Shown here: positions 41,873-50,947 of the stretch, piece by piece
Numbering within the stretch: the first letter of the stretch is position 1
Layout of the letters: each line of letters starts with the position of its first letter
DNA from: JANQOZ01 sp045106555
GTDB taxonomy: Bacteria > Pseudomonadota > Gammaproteobacteria > Xanthomonadales > SZUA-38
Direction of reading: 5' to 3'
NCBI GenBank assembly: GCA_045106555.1
Contig: JBGCET010000010.1
Span: forward strand, 124,001-188,000
Length of the DNA stretch: 64,000 nt
Notes under the pieces: generated by a model
The model's input: only the letters and a program-made list of their open reading frames with translations
Database searches by the model: none
Told to the model about the DNA's origin: nothing
Translations under genes and position numbers: made by a program

Positions 41873-43012
41873 TTAGAGCATACCGGACTCTTCGTCCGAA
41901 TCCACCAACCCAATACCATCCAATCCTTGCGCCAACGTTTTGGCATCACCACCCTGGGACAGCTTGATGCGCAGGCGAACCTCATTGGCGGAATCGGCGT
42001 GACGCAGGGCGTCCTCATACGAAATTTCGCCGGCCTGATAGAGCTCGAACAGCGCCTGATCAAAGGTCTTCATACCCTGGTTGACCGACTCTTTCATGAG
42101 ATCCTTCATCTTGTGGATCTCACCCTTTCGAATCAGTTCGGCCATCAGGGGGGTGTTGATCAATATTTCCACCGCTGCTCGTCTGCCCTTACCGTCCGGC
42201 GTGGGTATGAGCTGCTGGGCAATCACTGCCTTCATATTGAGTGACAGATCCATGTGCAGCTGATCGCGTCGGTCTTCGGGGAAGAAGTGGATAATTCGAT
42301 CCATTGCCTGGTTGGCATTGTTGGCGTGTAACGTGCACAAACACAGGTGACCGGTCTCGGCAAACGCGATGGCATGCTCCATGGTTTCCCGTGCCCGAAC
42401 CTCGCCAATCAAAATCACGTCGGGCGCTTGGCGCAGGGTGTTTTTCAGTGCGATTTCGAAGGTTTCAGTATCGATCCCCACTTCGCGTTGAGTAATGATG
42501 CAGCCTTCATGCTTGTGGACAAATTCAATCGGGTCCTCAATCGTGATGATATGGCCGGTGGAATTTAGATTCCGGTATCCCAACATCGACGCCAGTGACG
42601 TTGACTTACCGGTACCGGTTGCACCGACAAAGATAATCAGGCCGCGCTTGGTCATGGCCAAATTTTTCAAAATTGGCGGCAGGTTCAGACTTTCGATGGT
42701 CGGAATTTTGGTTTCAATTCGGCGCAGCACCATGCCTACATGGTTGCGCTGATAAAACGCGCTGACCCGGAATCGCCCAACGCCCTGCACTCCGATGGCG
42801 AAGTTGCATTCGTGATATCGCTCAAACTGCTCTTTCTGACTGGGCGTCATGATGCCCAGCACCAAATCCCGGGACTGCGCAGCCGTTAACGGGTTTTGCG
42901 AGATGGGGCTGATCCGCCCGTGCACCTTCATCGCCACAGGCATGCCTACAGTGATAAATAGATCCGAGGCCTTTTTATGCGCCATCAGTTTGAGGAACGA
43001 ATTGAATTCCAT
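41873..43012 (-). CDS. pilU: Type IV pilus retraction ATPase PilU
   Basis: 379 residues, a PilT-family ATPase. Walker A is GATGTGKSTSLASM, with the Asp box TIEDPIEFVHKHEGCIITQRE, Walker B DVILIGEVRARETMEHAIAFAETGHL and the His box LHANNANQAMDRI. The C-terminal extension after the PilT-like core distinguishes PilU. It helps PilT depolymerise pili at the inner membrane. It follows pilT after nine bases. Confidence 0.96.
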   Translation of the reverse strand: MEFNSFLKLMAHKKASDLFITVGMPVAMKVHGRISPISQNPLTAAQSRDLVLGIMTPSQKEQFERYHECNFAIGVQGVGRFRVSAFYQRNHVGMVLRRIETKIPTIESLNLPPILKNLAMTKRGLIIFVGATGTGKSTSLASMLGYRNLNSTGHIITIEDPIEFVHKHEGCIITQREVGIDTETFEIALKNTLRQAPDVILIGEVRARETMEHAIAFAETGHLCLCTLHANNANQAMDRIIHFFPEDRRDQLHMDLSLNMKAVIAQQLIPTPDGKGRRAAVEILINTPLMAELIRKGEIHKMKDLMKESVNQGMKTFDQALFELYQAGEISYEDALRHADSANEVRLRIKLSQGGDAKTLAQGLDGIGLVDSDEESGML

Positions 43013-43021
43013 GACCGTCTC

Positions 43022-44059
43022 CTACTGGAACAGTTTCTTGTCGGTAGCTCTGGCGCTGGCAATTTTGCGCGACACCATGCCCTTACCCACCAGGTCCAGC
43101 AGGCATTGATCCAACGTTTGCATGCCGACGTTGTGGCCCGTCTGAATTGCAGAGTACATTTGCGCCACCTTGTCTTCGCGAATCAGGTTTCGAATGGCCG
43201 GTATACCTACCATGATTTCGTGTGCGGCCACTCTGCCGCCGCCGTTTTTCTTCAGCAGCGTTTGCGCCACTACCGCTCGCAACGACTCGGATAACATGGA
43301 CCGAACCATCGGTTTTTCACCCGCCGGGAACACGTCAATGATTCGATCGATCGTCTTGGCGGCGGACGAGGTGTGCAGGGTGCCAAACACTAGGTGGCCG
43401 GTTTCCGCGGCGGTCAATGCCAGACGAATCGTCTCCAAGTCCCGCAGCTCTCCAACCAGCACGAAATCGGGATCTTCCCGCAGCGCTGACCTCAACGCTT
43501 CGGTAAAACCGTGGGTATCGCGATGCACCTCACGCTGATTCACCAGACATTTGTTGGACTGGTGAACAAATTCAATGGGGTCTTCAATGGTCAAAATATG
43601 GCCATGATCGGTCTTGTTCAGATGATCGACCATTGCCGCCAGCGTCGTGGATTTACCCGAACCCGTAGGCCCGGTCACCAGCACCAGTCCTCTGGGCACC
43701 GAAATGATGTCGCGAAAAATCGCCGGACAGTTCAGATCTTCAAGAGACTTAATCTCACTGGGGATCGTTCGAAATACCGCACCGGACCCTCGGTTATGGT
43801 TAAACGCGTTCACCCTGAATCGCGCCAGCCCGGGAATTTCGAAGGAGAAGTCACATTCCAGAAATTCTTCGTAGTCTTTGCGCTGCTTGTCGCTCATGAT
43901 GTCGTAAATGAGTGCATGCAGCGTTTTTTGATCCAATGCCGGCACGTTAATGCGGCGTATGTCCCCATCCACCCTAATCATGGGCGGCAAGCCGGCAGAC
44001 AAGTGTAAGTCCGAGGCGTCGTTCTTAACCGAAAAGGCCAGCAGTTCAGCGATATCCAT
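43022..44059 (-). CDS. pilT: Type IV pilus retraction ATPase PilT
   Basis: 345 residues, standard length. MDIAELLAFSVKNDASDLHLSAGLPPMIR opens the protein (given here in part), Walker A is GPTGSGKSTTLAAM, Walker B DFVLVGELRDLETIRLALTAAETGHL, and AIRNLIRE near the end is the AIRNLIRE retraction motif of PilT. It forms the hexameric motor for twitching. Its upstream region is shared with the divergent yggS. Confidence 0.97.
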   Translation of the reverse strand: MDIAELLAFSVKNDASDLHLSAGLPPMIRVDGDIRRINVPALDQKTLHALIYDIMSDKQRKDYEEFLECDFSFEIPGLARFRVNAFNHNRGSGAVFRTIPSEIKSLEDLNCPAIFRDIISVPRGLVLVTGPTGSGKSTTLAAMVDHLNKTDHGHILTIEDPIEFVHQSNKCLVNQREVHRDTHGFTEALRSALREDPDFVLVGELRDLETIRLALTAAETGHLVFGTLHTSSAAKTIDRIIDVFPAGEKPMVRSMLSESLRAVVAQTLLKKNGGGRVAAHEIMVGIPAIRNLIREDKVAQMYSAIQTGHNVGMQTLDQCLLDLVGKGMVSRKIASARATDKKLFQ

Positions 44060-44164
44060 TCAAATCTCCAGGGCCGATGATGCCGGGCGGCACCAATGCC
44101 TCCTCCCAAAGGCAGTAGAATTCGTAAAATACGTGATCAAACAGGCAGATGCAAAAAAACATTG

Positions 44165-44872
44165 ATGACATTTGACACACCTTTACAACCCCTGATTTCG
44201 GTCAAAAAGCGAATAGCTGAAGCCGCCGTTGCTGCAGGCCGCAATCCCCACGACATCACTCTGCTGGCCGTGAGCAAGCGTCACCCGGCCCAAGCCGTGG
44301 AAAAGCTAGTGTCTGAAGGGCAGCGACATTTCGGTGAAAACTACGTCTCAGAGGCATTGGAAAAAATGGCCGCGTTATCTGTTCCAGCCCTGCACTGGCA
44401 TTTCATCGGCCCCATTCAGTCCAACAAAACCCGCGACATCGCCCACAACTTCAGTTGGGTTCATAGCGTCGACCGCAGCAAGATCCTACTGCGCCTGAAC
44501 GACGCTAGGCCCGCCAGTGCTCCGCCTCTGAATTGCTGCCTGCAAATCAACATTGAAGGCGAAGCCAGCAAAAGTGGTGCCTCGGTTCAGCAAGCAGAAG
44601 AACTGGTGAATTTGGCCAGCCAACTGCCCAGGCTTCACCTTCGTGGTCTGATGTGCATTCCGGCACCGAGTACCGACCGAGCACAACAGGAAGCGGTATT
44701 CGCCCGCCTTCGGCAGCTCAGAGACTCACTGCGAAGGCCTGAACTACCACTGGAGGTTTTATCCATGGGGATGAGCGGTGATCTGGAAGCCGCTATCACC
44801 CAAGGCTCAACGATAGTCCGGATCGGAACCGCCCTGTTTGGTCCCCGCTCCGACAGGCCGTCCAAAACATGA
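44165..44872 (+). CDS. yggS: PLP homeostasis protein YggS (PLPBP family)
   Basis: 235 residues, a single-domain TIM-barrel. ITLLAVSKRHPAQAVEKL carries the PLP-binding lysine, followed by HFGENYVSEALEKM, WHFIGPIQSNKTRDIA, LQINIEGEASKSGAS and LSMGMSGDLEAAITQGSTIVRIGTALFG. It buffers pyridoxal phosphate and has no known catalytic activity. The frame opens at 44096; ATG at 44165 fits the family. The order pilT-yggS-proC-yggT is conserved in pseudomonads. Confidence 0.95.
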   Translation: MTFDTPLQPLISVKKRIAEAAVAAGRNPHDITLLAVSKRHPAQAVEKLVSEGQRHFGENYVSEALEKMAALSVPALHWHFIGPIQSNKTRDIAHNFSWVHSVDRSKILLRLNDARPASAPPLNCCLQINIEGEASKSGASVQQAEELVNLASQLPRLHLRGLMCIPAPSTDRAQQEAVFARLRQLRDSLRRPELPLEVLSMGMSGDLEAAITQGSTIVRIGTALFGPRSDRPSKT

Positions 44873-44969
44873 AAGCGCTCGGCTGACACATTACATCGCG
44901 GCAGGTCTTTTTTGAGTAAGGCTAAACACATAGACTGGATGCTCAAACAGGCTTGTTGGCAGGAGATCC

Positions 44970-45797
44970 ATGGATCATTCCATCAGATTAGGCTTTATCG
45001 GTGCCGGTACGGCCGCGGAATTCATGCTGCAGGGATTGGTGAAGGCGGGCTATCCTGGCGCAAACGCCAGCGTCTTTGACCCGGACCCCGATCGCTGCGG
45101 TGCATTGAAAGACCTCCTCGGAGTGTCGATCGGCGAAAGCAATCAACAGCTGCTAGGCCAATGCGATGCGCTGGTGTTGGCCGTTAAGCCCCAGGTTCTT
45201 GAAGAGGTCATCGAAAACCTCGATACCGCCGAGTTGGCCAATCCACCATTAGTCATCTCCGTGGCAGCGGGGGTCAGAACTGACACACTCAGGGCCTGGC
45301 TAGGTGAGCAATGGTCGGTGGCTCGGGTCATGCCTAACTCACCAGCCCAGCTGGGTGCCGGTATCTCCGGCGTGTTTGTCACACCGGATGCCAGCGAGGC
45401 TCAACGTCAAATTGCCTTCGATCTTGGCATGGCATCTGGCGACGCTGTCTGGATTCCAGAGGAGACGTTAATGGATGTGGTCACCGCCGTCTCCGGCAGC
45501 GGCCCGGCCTACTATTTTCTTCTTACCGAACTGCTACAGCGCACAGCCCAGGAATTAGGACTGGACCCCAACACGGCCTCTAAACTGGCGAGTCAGACGG
45601 CGTTGGGTGCGGCCCAGATGATTACCGAAGCCGGTCTGTCGCCAGCCATCTTGCGTGAACGGGTAACCTCGCCCGGAGGCACCACAGAACGAGCGCTAGA
45701 CATTCTGCGCAATGGCGGTTTCGAAAGTCTGTTCCAGGAAGCCGTGGTCGGTGCCGCCATCCGAGGCCGGGAACTGGCAGAAGACATGGAAGACTGA
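44970..45797 (+). CDS. proC: Pyrroline-5-carboxylate reductase
   Basis: 275 residues. N-terminal Rossmann motif GFIGAGTAAEFMLQG, then LAVKPQVLEEVIE, RVMPNSPAQLGAG and the C-terminal domain AVSGSGPAYYFLLTELL...VTSPGGTTERAL. It reduces pyrroline-5-carboxylate to proline with NAD(P)H. The ATG at 44970 follows a GGAG site. yggT follows after one base. Confidence 0.97.
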   Translation: MDHSIRLGFIGAGTAAEFMLQGLVKAGYPGANASVFDPDPDRCGALKDLLGVSIGESNQQLLGQCDALVLAVKPQVLEEVIENLDTAELANPPLVISVAAGVRTDTLRAWLGEQWSVARVMPNSPAQLGAGISGVFVTPDASEAQRQIAFDLGMASGDAVWIPEETLMDVVTAVSGSGPAYYFLLTELLQRTAQELGLDPNTASKLASQTALGAAQMITEAGLSPAILRERVTSPGGTTERALDILRNGGFESLFQEAVVGAAIRGRELAEDMED

Positions 45798-45798
45798 A

Positions 45799-46368
45799 AT
45801 GAGTGGTTATTTCGGCAATGCGGGTATCTTTCTCATTGGGATCGTCTTCGGATTTTTTATCACGATCTTGATTCTGCGGGTTTTGCTGCAACTGGTGCGG
45901 GCGAATTTCTTTAACCCGGTATGCCAGTTTCTGGTGAAGATCACCAATCCTATACTGATTCCATTGCGCAAGGTGATTCCCAACTGGGGGAATGTTGAGC
46001 TCTCGGCGATTGTATTGGCCTGGGTGCTCAAAGCGCTTGAGTTAATCCTGATTTTGTCAATTGTCGGCGGCGGGGCGTCTGTTTTACGGATTTTTGCGGT
46101 TTCCGCAGTCCAGCTGCTGGATTTGGTCATCATGATTTTTGTGGTGGTCATTTTTATCCGGGTGCTGCTTAGCTGGTTTGCACCCCAGGGAGATAACCCG
46201 GTATTGCCATTGCTGTATCAACTTTCAGCGCCCATTCTCGGGCCAGCCAGCCGCCTCATACCCCCCATTGGCGGCCTCGACCTGTCCCCCATGGTGGCGC
46301 TGATTGCTCTGCAGCTTTCACGGATGATTCTTATCGCCCCATTGATGGACCTTGCCCAAAGGCTATGA
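45799..46368 (+). CDS. yggT: YggT family integral membrane protein
   Basis: 189 residues with four hydrophobic segments and the duplicated YggT motif: LRVLLQLVRANFFNPVCQFL followed by NPILIPLRKVIP in the first half, and IRVLLSWFAPQGDNPVLPLL with PILGPASRLIPPIGGLDLSP in the second. Function in osmotic or membrane homeostasis is suggested but not established. The preferred ATG at 45799 comes directly after the proC stop. Confidence 0.92.
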   Translation: MSGYFGNAGIFLIGIVFGFFITILILRVLLQLVRANFFNPVCQFLVKITNPILIPLRKVIPNWGNVELSAIVLAWVLKALELILILSIVGGGASVLRIFAVSAVQLLDLVIMIFVVVIFIRVLLSWFAPQGDNPVLPLLYQLSAPILGPASRLIPPIGGLDLSPMVALIALQLSRMILIAPLMDLAQRL

Positions 46369-46441
46369 CCGCCCTCACTGCCCGTGAATTTTGTAGGCCA
46401 CCGGAGTACCATCAGACCATCATTCCCATCGGAGACAGTCA

Positions 46442-46888
46442 GTGAGAACTTTCGTACTCGTGTTAGCTTTAGCGTTAAGCCTCCTGTCAACGTCGGCCGT
46501 TTGGGCCGAACAATACGTAGGGATGGATGACATCCAGGTCCATTACAGCGCCATTAGCACCGATAAACTGCCGCCAGCGGTGGCCAGGGCCTATGGCATT
46601 ACCCGTTCACAGTCCCGCGCCATGCTCAACGTCACGGTTCTACAGACCGGCGCAAGCTCAGATCTTGGCAAACCCATTAATGGCGAAATCACCGCCAGCG
46701 CAACCAACCTGACCGGCCAACGCCGCGATATCGACATGCGCAGAATTGAAGACTCCGGCGCCATCTATTACGTGGGCTTTGTTCGGGTAACTGATGCTGA
46801 AACCCTGGATTTTGTGGTCGACGTTCTGCCTGCGGGAAAAGACGACCCGGTGGAGGTGGCCTTCCGCCAACAGTTTTTCGTTGACTGA
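46442..46888 (+). CDS. DUF4426 periplasmic protein
   Basis: 148 residues starting at GTG, with a signal peptide LVLALALSLLSTSAVWA cleaved before EQ. The mature part, YVGMDDIQVHYSAISTDKLPPAVARAYGITRS, matches the DUF4426 family of gammaproteobacteria. Function unknown. In pseudomonads, metX and metW lie between yggT and this gene; here yggT is directly upstream. The moaB gene overlaps its last eight bases. Confidence 0.82.
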   Translation: MRTFVLVLALALSLLSTSAVWAEQYVGMDDIQVHYSAISTDKLPPAVARAYGITRSQSRAMLNVTVLQTGASSDLGKPINGEITASATNLTGQRRDIDMRRIEDSGAIYYVGFVRVTDAETLDFVVDVLPAGKDDPVEVAFRQQFFVD

Positions 46889-47399
46889 TCACAGCCAGAA
46901 GGGTCCCAAGCGTTCTTTGGCGCTGGGCCTGTTAACCATTTCCGATACCCGCACGACAGACACCGATAAATCCGGCGCCTGGCTGGCAAATGCTGCCTCC
47001 GCACAAGGCCACAGGATTGCCGCCCGGGAAATATGTCGAGACAACCTCTACGCGTTGCGCGCGGTGGTGTCGCATTGGATTGCCGATTCGAATATCGAGG
47101 TCATCATTACAACTGGTGGCACCGGACTGCGATCCAGGGATGTTACGCCGGAAGCCATTTCGCCACTGCTGGATCAACCGATTGACGGCTTTGCCGAATT
47201 ATTTCGGGCGGCATCTATCGCTGACATTGGCTCCTCAGCGCTGCAATCACGAGCGTTGGCCGGCATGGCCAATCGCACGCTGGTGTGCTGCCTGCCCGGT
47301 TCCACCGGTGCCTGCATGACTGCTTGGGAATCGATTCTTCGTGAACAACTGGACAGCAGTAACCGACCCTGCAATTTTTCTGAGGTGATTGGTGACTGA
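46881..47399 (+). CDS. moaB: Molybdenum cofactor biosynthesis protein B
   Basis: 172 residues from TTG at 46881, overlapping the DUF4426 stop. The MoaB/MogA fold is shown by LALGLLTISDTRTTDTDKSG, the substrate loop IITTGGTGLRSRDVTPEAI and LPGSTGAC near the C-terminus. MogA-like proteins adenylylate molybdopterin; the E. coli MoaB is apparently inactive, but in species without mogA the MoaB protein does the step. Here no mogA is in the window. It is the first gene of the plus-strand cofactor operon. Confidence 0.9.
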   Translation: MTDHSQKGPKRSLALGLLTISDTRTTDTDKSGAWLANAASAQGHRIAAREICRDNLYALRAVVSHWIADSNIEVIITTGGTGLRSRDVTPEAISPLLDQPIDGFAELFRAASIADIGSSALQSRALAGMANRTLVCCLPGSTGACMTAWESILREQLDSSNRPCNFSEVIGD

Positions 47400-47898
47400 A
47401 AATTCTGGCCTGTTTGCCATGGCGGACGTCAGCGCTAAAGCGGTAACAACGCGCCGCGCCCTGGCCGGCGGTGAAATTGTGCTGGGAGCCGAGGCGTTCG
47501 ACCTGGTGGTGAACCGGAAACTGCCCAAAGGCGATGCCTTGGTGTTGGCGGAAATCGCCGGCATTCAGGGTGCGAAACAAACCCCCACACTGATTCCTCT
47601 GTGCCACCCAATCAACCTTAACCGGGTCATCGTTCGCCACCATCCGGTGCCTCAGCGGCACGCGATAGCAGTGTATTGTCTGGCAGACATTGCCGAGCGT
47701 ACCGGTGTAGAAATGGAGGCACTAACGGGCGCCAGCGTGGCACTGCTAACCCTATGGGACCTGGCGAAACCCATCGAGGCAGCACTAAAAATTCAGGCCG
47801 TGACCTTGCGCTACAAGTCCGGTGGTAAATCTGGCGAATGGATCCACCCGGACGGCTTGGAGCCCTTTGCCAAAGACATGCTCGGTCTGGCCCCGTGA
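47392..47898 (+). CDS. moaC: Cyclic pyranopterin monophosphate synthase MoaC
   Basis: 168 residues. MADVSAKAVTTRRALAGGEI is the MoaC start, with GDALVLAEIAGIQGAKQTP, LIPLCHPINL (catalytic-site histidine region), GVEMEALTGASVALLTLWD and GGKSGEW. With MoaA it makes cyclic pyranopterin monophosphate from GTP. GTG at 47392 is preferred; a TTG one codon earlier is possible. The usual DMxK near the aldolase lysine is changed (LWDLAKP), worth an alignment check. Confidence 0.93.
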   Translation: MTENSGLFAMADVSAKAVTTRRALAGGEIVLGAEAFDLVVNRKLPKGDALVLAEIAGIQGAKQTPTLIPLCHPINLNRVIVRHHPVPQRHAIAVYCLADIAERTGVEMEALTGASVALLTLWDLAKPIEAALKIQAVTLRYKSGGKSGEWIHPDGLEPFAKDMLGLAP

Positions 47899-48857
47899 CC
47901 CGCCATGGTCTGAGTGCACTGCTGTCCGCGCTCAACAACTTGGGCGACGACACCACCGCCATCCTCGCCACCGTAATTGATACCGAAGGCTCCAGCTACC
48001 GTAAGGCCGGCGCTAGAATGCTCATCGAGCTGGATGACCAACAGTTTACCGGTATTGTTGGTGGCGGATGTTTTGACGATGATCTGCTGGAACACGCCCG
48101 GGAAGTGGCGCAGACCCGTCAATGCAAAGTTGCCTACTACGACATGCGCGCCGATGACGACGTGCTTTGGGGCCTGGGCATGGGCTGCAACGGCGCGGTG
48201 CGCGTGCTGCTTCAGCCAATGTCAGCAACACACCCACTGATAGGACTGCTGGAACAGGCAAAACGTAACGGCGGCTTGATCAGTACCCGAGTGAGTGACG
48301 GCCACAGCTGGCTGGCTGAGGCCAAGCAGGCCGAAGGGTTGTCCACCAACCAAGATGGCGACTCGGTATTCACCCATACCATTGCCCCTCAGTTCCGCCT
48401 GGGCATTTTTGGCACCGGGTCAGACGTGTTACCCGTCGTTGATCTGGCTGATCAATTGGATTGGCAAACCGTACTGTGGGATCACCGACCAGGCAAAGTG
48501 AAGCCCCACCGGTTTCCGCTCGCGTTTAAGGTCAGCGAATTTGATGGCTCAGCACCGGTCGACGCAAAACAGTGTCAGGCCATTCTTGTGATGAGCCATA
48601 ATTTCGACGCTGACCGGCGGTTTCTTAACGCCATTTCGAGCCTGGATATCCCCTTTGTGGGTACGCTGGGTCCGGCCACACGGCGAATGCGTTTGCTGGA
48701 AGAAATCGATCGGGCTTCAGCCCCATTGTCCAAACGCATTCACGGTCCAGTAGGTTTGGATCTGGGGGGCGAGTTGCCCGAAGACATTGCCCTGTCCGTG
48801 ATCGCCCAGATTCAGGCCCACCGGCTGCAGCGCTCTGCTCTGCCGCTGCCCCAGTAA
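47895..48857 (+). CDS. XdhC/CoxI family protein, molybdenum cofactor insertion or maturation
   Basis: 320 residues. The N-terminal XdhC domain has ATVIDTEGSSYRKAGARML, GGGCFDDDLLEHA and MGCNGAVRVLLQP; a Rossmann-like C-terminal XdhC domain starts about residue 175 (FGTGSDVLPVVDLAD) and continues with ILVMSHNFDADRRFL, FVGTLGPATRR and IHGPVGLDLGGELPEDIALS. Such proteins bind modified cofactor and help load xanthine dehydrogenase-family enzymes. GTG overlaps the moaC stop by four bases. Confidence 0.88.
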   Translation: MTRHGLSALLSALNNLGDDTTAILATVIDTEGSSYRKAGARMLIELDDQQFTGIVGGGCFDDDLLEHAREVAQTRQCKVAYYDMRADDDVLWGLGMGCNGAVRVLLQPMSATHPLIGLLEQAKRNGGLISTRVSDGHSWLAEAKQAEGLSTNQDGDSVFTHTIAPQFRLGIFGTGSDVLPVVDLADQLDWQTVLWDHRPGKVKPHRFPLAFKVSEFDGSAPVDAKQCQAILVMSHNFDADRRFLNAISSLDIPFVGTLGPATRRMRLLEEIDRASAPLSKRIHGPVGLDLGGELPEDIALSVIAQIQAHRLQRSALPLPQ

Positions 48858-48873
48858 ACACCGGGGAATTGCG

Positions 48874-49596
48874 ATGACATCTCGCTACCACGGTCATCTG
48901 GCGCTCAGCCAATTTGACGACAAAAGCCAAGCCCGGCTGGAAAGCGCCTGCGTGATGGTCGTTGGCCTGGGCGGCGTGGGTTGCCCAGCGGCTCAATATC
49001 TGGCCGCAGCGGGCGTCGGGCGATTGGTGCTTTGCGATTTTGATCGCGTCAGCGAAAGCAACCTGACCCGGCAAATTCTCTACCGGGAGAGCGACGTCGG
49101 AGCACTGAAGGTGACTCAAGCGGCCAAATCATTACACGCCATGAATTCAGCCATCACCGTCGATACCTGCGTTGATCGCATCAACGCGGAAACGGCCAAT
49201 GAGGTGGGAGCCAACTGCCAGCTGTGGATTGATACCAGCGATAACTGGGCAACCCGAATGGCGATTAACGAAGCGGCCTTGGCATCGGGCACACCTTGGG
49301 TGATGGCGGCGGCCATTCGCCGCGAGGGGCAATTGGCGTTATTCAGGCCGGTGGCCGGCGGCGCTTGCTATTCCTGCCTCTACGCGGACGCGGCCAACAC
49401 CATGGACAACTGCGCCGGAGCCGGCATCATGTCGACGGTGGCAGGGAGCGTTGGGATCGCAGCGGCGCATCTGGCATTAACCTTTCTGACTGGCGGCGAA
49501 GTGCCTGCCACCCTGAATCTATTTGATGGTCAGTCCTTGGCCTGGCAATCGCTTGCCGCCAGCGCGGATCCCTCCTGCCGTGTCTGCCAGGCCTGA
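48874..49596 (+). CDS. moeB: ThiF/MoeB-type adenylyltransferase for MoaD
   Basis: 240 residues, close to E. coli MoeB. Nucleotide-binding VVGLGGVGCPAAQYLAAAGVG, the arginine finger SNLTRQILY, and DTSDNWATRMAINEAAL are all present. Two zinc pairs, CYSC and CRVC, are intact. It adenylates the C-terminal glycine of MoaD. No rhodanese domain is fused. A HesA/ThiF role cannot be excluded by sequence, but the operon favours MoeB. Confidence 0.9.
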   Translation: MTSRYHGHLALSQFDDKSQARLESACVMVVGLGGVGCPAAQYLAAAGVGRLVLCDFDRVSESNLTRQILYRESDVGALKVTQAAKSLHAMNSAITVDTCVDRINAETANEVGANCQLWIDTSDNWATRMAINEAALASGTPWVMAAAIRREGQLALFRPVAGGACYSCLYADAANTMDNCAGAGIMSTVAGSVGIAAAHLALTFLTGGEVPATLNLFDGQSLAWQSLAASADPSCRVCQA

Positions 49597-50179
49597 GGTT
49601 TGGACACTGGTTCTGGCGGCCGGTGGGTCACGTCGGCTGGGCAGCCCCAAGCAGGCATTGCCTGTTGGCGCGCAAACACTCCTGTACCGCGCTGTCGATC
49701 AAGCAAATATCGCCACACCGGATAACGTGGTTTGTGTTCTGGGCGCCTACCAGCCGCTATCTCCCCTGCCCTGCCAAACTTCAAACAATCGGCTATGGCA
49801 AACCGGCATGGCCAGCTCTATTGTTGCTGGCATCAAAGTTGTGCCTACCAACGCCAGCGTGTTAATCACAGTGTGTGACCAGCCGGGCGTGCGTGCAGAC
49901 CATCTGGCTCAGCTAATCGCCTGCCACCATCAGGATCCATCGTTTGCGGTAGCGGCTTGTTACGCCGGCAAGGCAGGCGTGCCGGCGGTGTTCCCCGCCA
50001 TTGCCCAACCGACTTTACTTCAGCTTCGCGGCGATGAGGGCGCAAGAAAAGTGCTGCGCGACGGAGCGCTAAAGGTGAAGACCGTGGATATTCCCGAGGC
50101 TGCATCAGATATCGATACCCAAGCGGATTGGGCCCAATGGCGGAATAACGCTAATGACAAACTTTTGCATCAAGACTAA
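49580..50179 (+). CDS. mocA: Molybdenum cofactor cytidylyltransferase-like protein MocA
   Basis: 199 residues. The nucleotidyltransferase signature LVLAAGGSRRLGSPKQALPV is at the start, followed by ITVCDQPGVRADHL and GVPAVFPAIAQPTLLQLRGDEGARKVL. MocA attaches CMP to molybdopterin to give the dinucleotide used by xanthine dehydrogenase-type enzymes. GTG at 49580, overlapping moeB by 17 bases, gives the best N-terminus; the longer frame from 49523 adds 19 unrelated residues. Confidence 0.9.
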   Translation: MSARPEVWTLVLAAGGSRRLGSPKQALPVGAQTLLYRAVDQANIATPDNVVCVLGAYQPLSPLPCQTSNNRLWQTGMASSIVAGIKVVPTNASVLITVCDQPGVRADHLAQLIACHHQDPSFAVAACYAGKAGVPAVFPAIAQPTLLQLRGDEGARKVLRDGALKVKTVDIPEAASDIDTQADWAQWRNNANDKLLHQD

Positions 50180-50207
50180 GTAACCCGCCTCGCGAAATAA
50201 ACGTTCT

Positions 50208-50226
50208 CCAAGCAGTCTGCGCTTGG
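50208..50226. terminator. Possible hairpin between convergent mocA and moaE
   Basis: CCAAGC (50208-50213) and GCTTGG (50221-50226) can pair around a seven-base loop in the 77-base convergent gap. There is no T tract, so an intrinsic terminator is only a possibility. Confidence 0.25.
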
Positions 50227-50256
50227 CACAGGGGGGGCAGACATTGTCAGTGACAG

Positions 50257-50706
50257 TCAGAGCCCGTGTTGGTGATGTCCCTGAGCGGCGCACTGTTCAC
50301 AATTGACCCAACCCGAATGGCCATCGCGGTAGTACTCCTTCTTCCAAATAGGTAAGCGGACCTTGACCTGATCAATGGCGTACCGACAGGCATCAAACGC
50401 CGCGGCTCGATGATGGGCAACCGCACCCACCCAAACTGCCAGATCGCCGATGGCCAGTTTGCCCTGCGCATGCACTGCCGCCACCGACTCAACGTCAAAT
50501 CGGTCCAGCGCTTCGGCCAGCACTTTTTTGCCTTCAGACAGGGCTAATGGCGCGTACACCTCGTACTCCAGGGCGCGAACCGCGCGGCCATCCTGATGGT
50601 TGCGAACCCAACCCTCAAAAGAGACGTAGCCGCCACAGCTGGCATCTGCCAGGCCCAGCGCAAGGTCACCAGGATTAAGCGGCTCGGAGGAAATTTCAAA
50701 CATCAT
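50257..50706 (-). CDS. moaE: Molybdopterin synthase catalytic subunit MoaE
   Basis: 149 residues. GGYVSFEGWVRNHQDGRAVRALEYEVY, HAQGKLAIGDLAVWVGAVAHHRAAAFDACRY (given in part) and the active-site stretch VRLPIWKKEYYRDG with catalytic lysines define MoaE. It transfers sulfur from the MoaD thiocarboxylate to make molybdopterin. Its start overlaps the moaD stop as TGATG. It is the last gene of the minus-strand operon. Confidence 0.95.
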   Translation of the reverse strand: MMFEISSEPLNPGDLALGLADASCGGYVSFEGWVRNHQDGRAVRALEYEVYAPLALSEGKKVLAEALDRFDVESVAAVHAQGKLAIGDLAVWVGAVAHHRAAAFDACRYAIDQVKVRLPIWKKEYYRDGHSGWVNCEQCAAQGHHQHGL

Positions 50707-50945
50707 CAGCCCCCTGCGACCGGCGGAAAAAAAAGTACGCGATCACCCTCACTGAGAGAGGTATCCCAGGATGCCATAGCGTCATTGATGGCCACCAGCG
50801 ATGCCTCGAAACGTTCGAGTTGAGGATGGCGGGCGCCACACTCGGCAAACAGCGCTTCCGGGGTTACAGCATCGGTCTGCACGGCTTCCGTTGCACACCC
50901 CGCCGCCTCCCGATACAGCGCAAAATAGTTCACCTGAAGGTTCAT
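50706..50945 (-). CDS. moaD: Molybdopterin synthase sulfur carrier subunit MoaD
   Basis: 79 residues, a beta-grasp ubiquitin-like protein. It begins LQVNYFALYREAAGC and ends in the conserved double glycine FFPPVAGG, which is adenylated by MoeB and thiocarboxylated. It lies two bases after moaA and overlaps moaE. Confidence 0.94.
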   Translation of the reverse strand: MNLQVNYFALYREAAGCATEAVQTDAVTPEALFAECGARHPQLERFEASLVAINDAMASWDTSLSEGDRVLFFPPVAGG

Positions 50946-50947
50946 CG

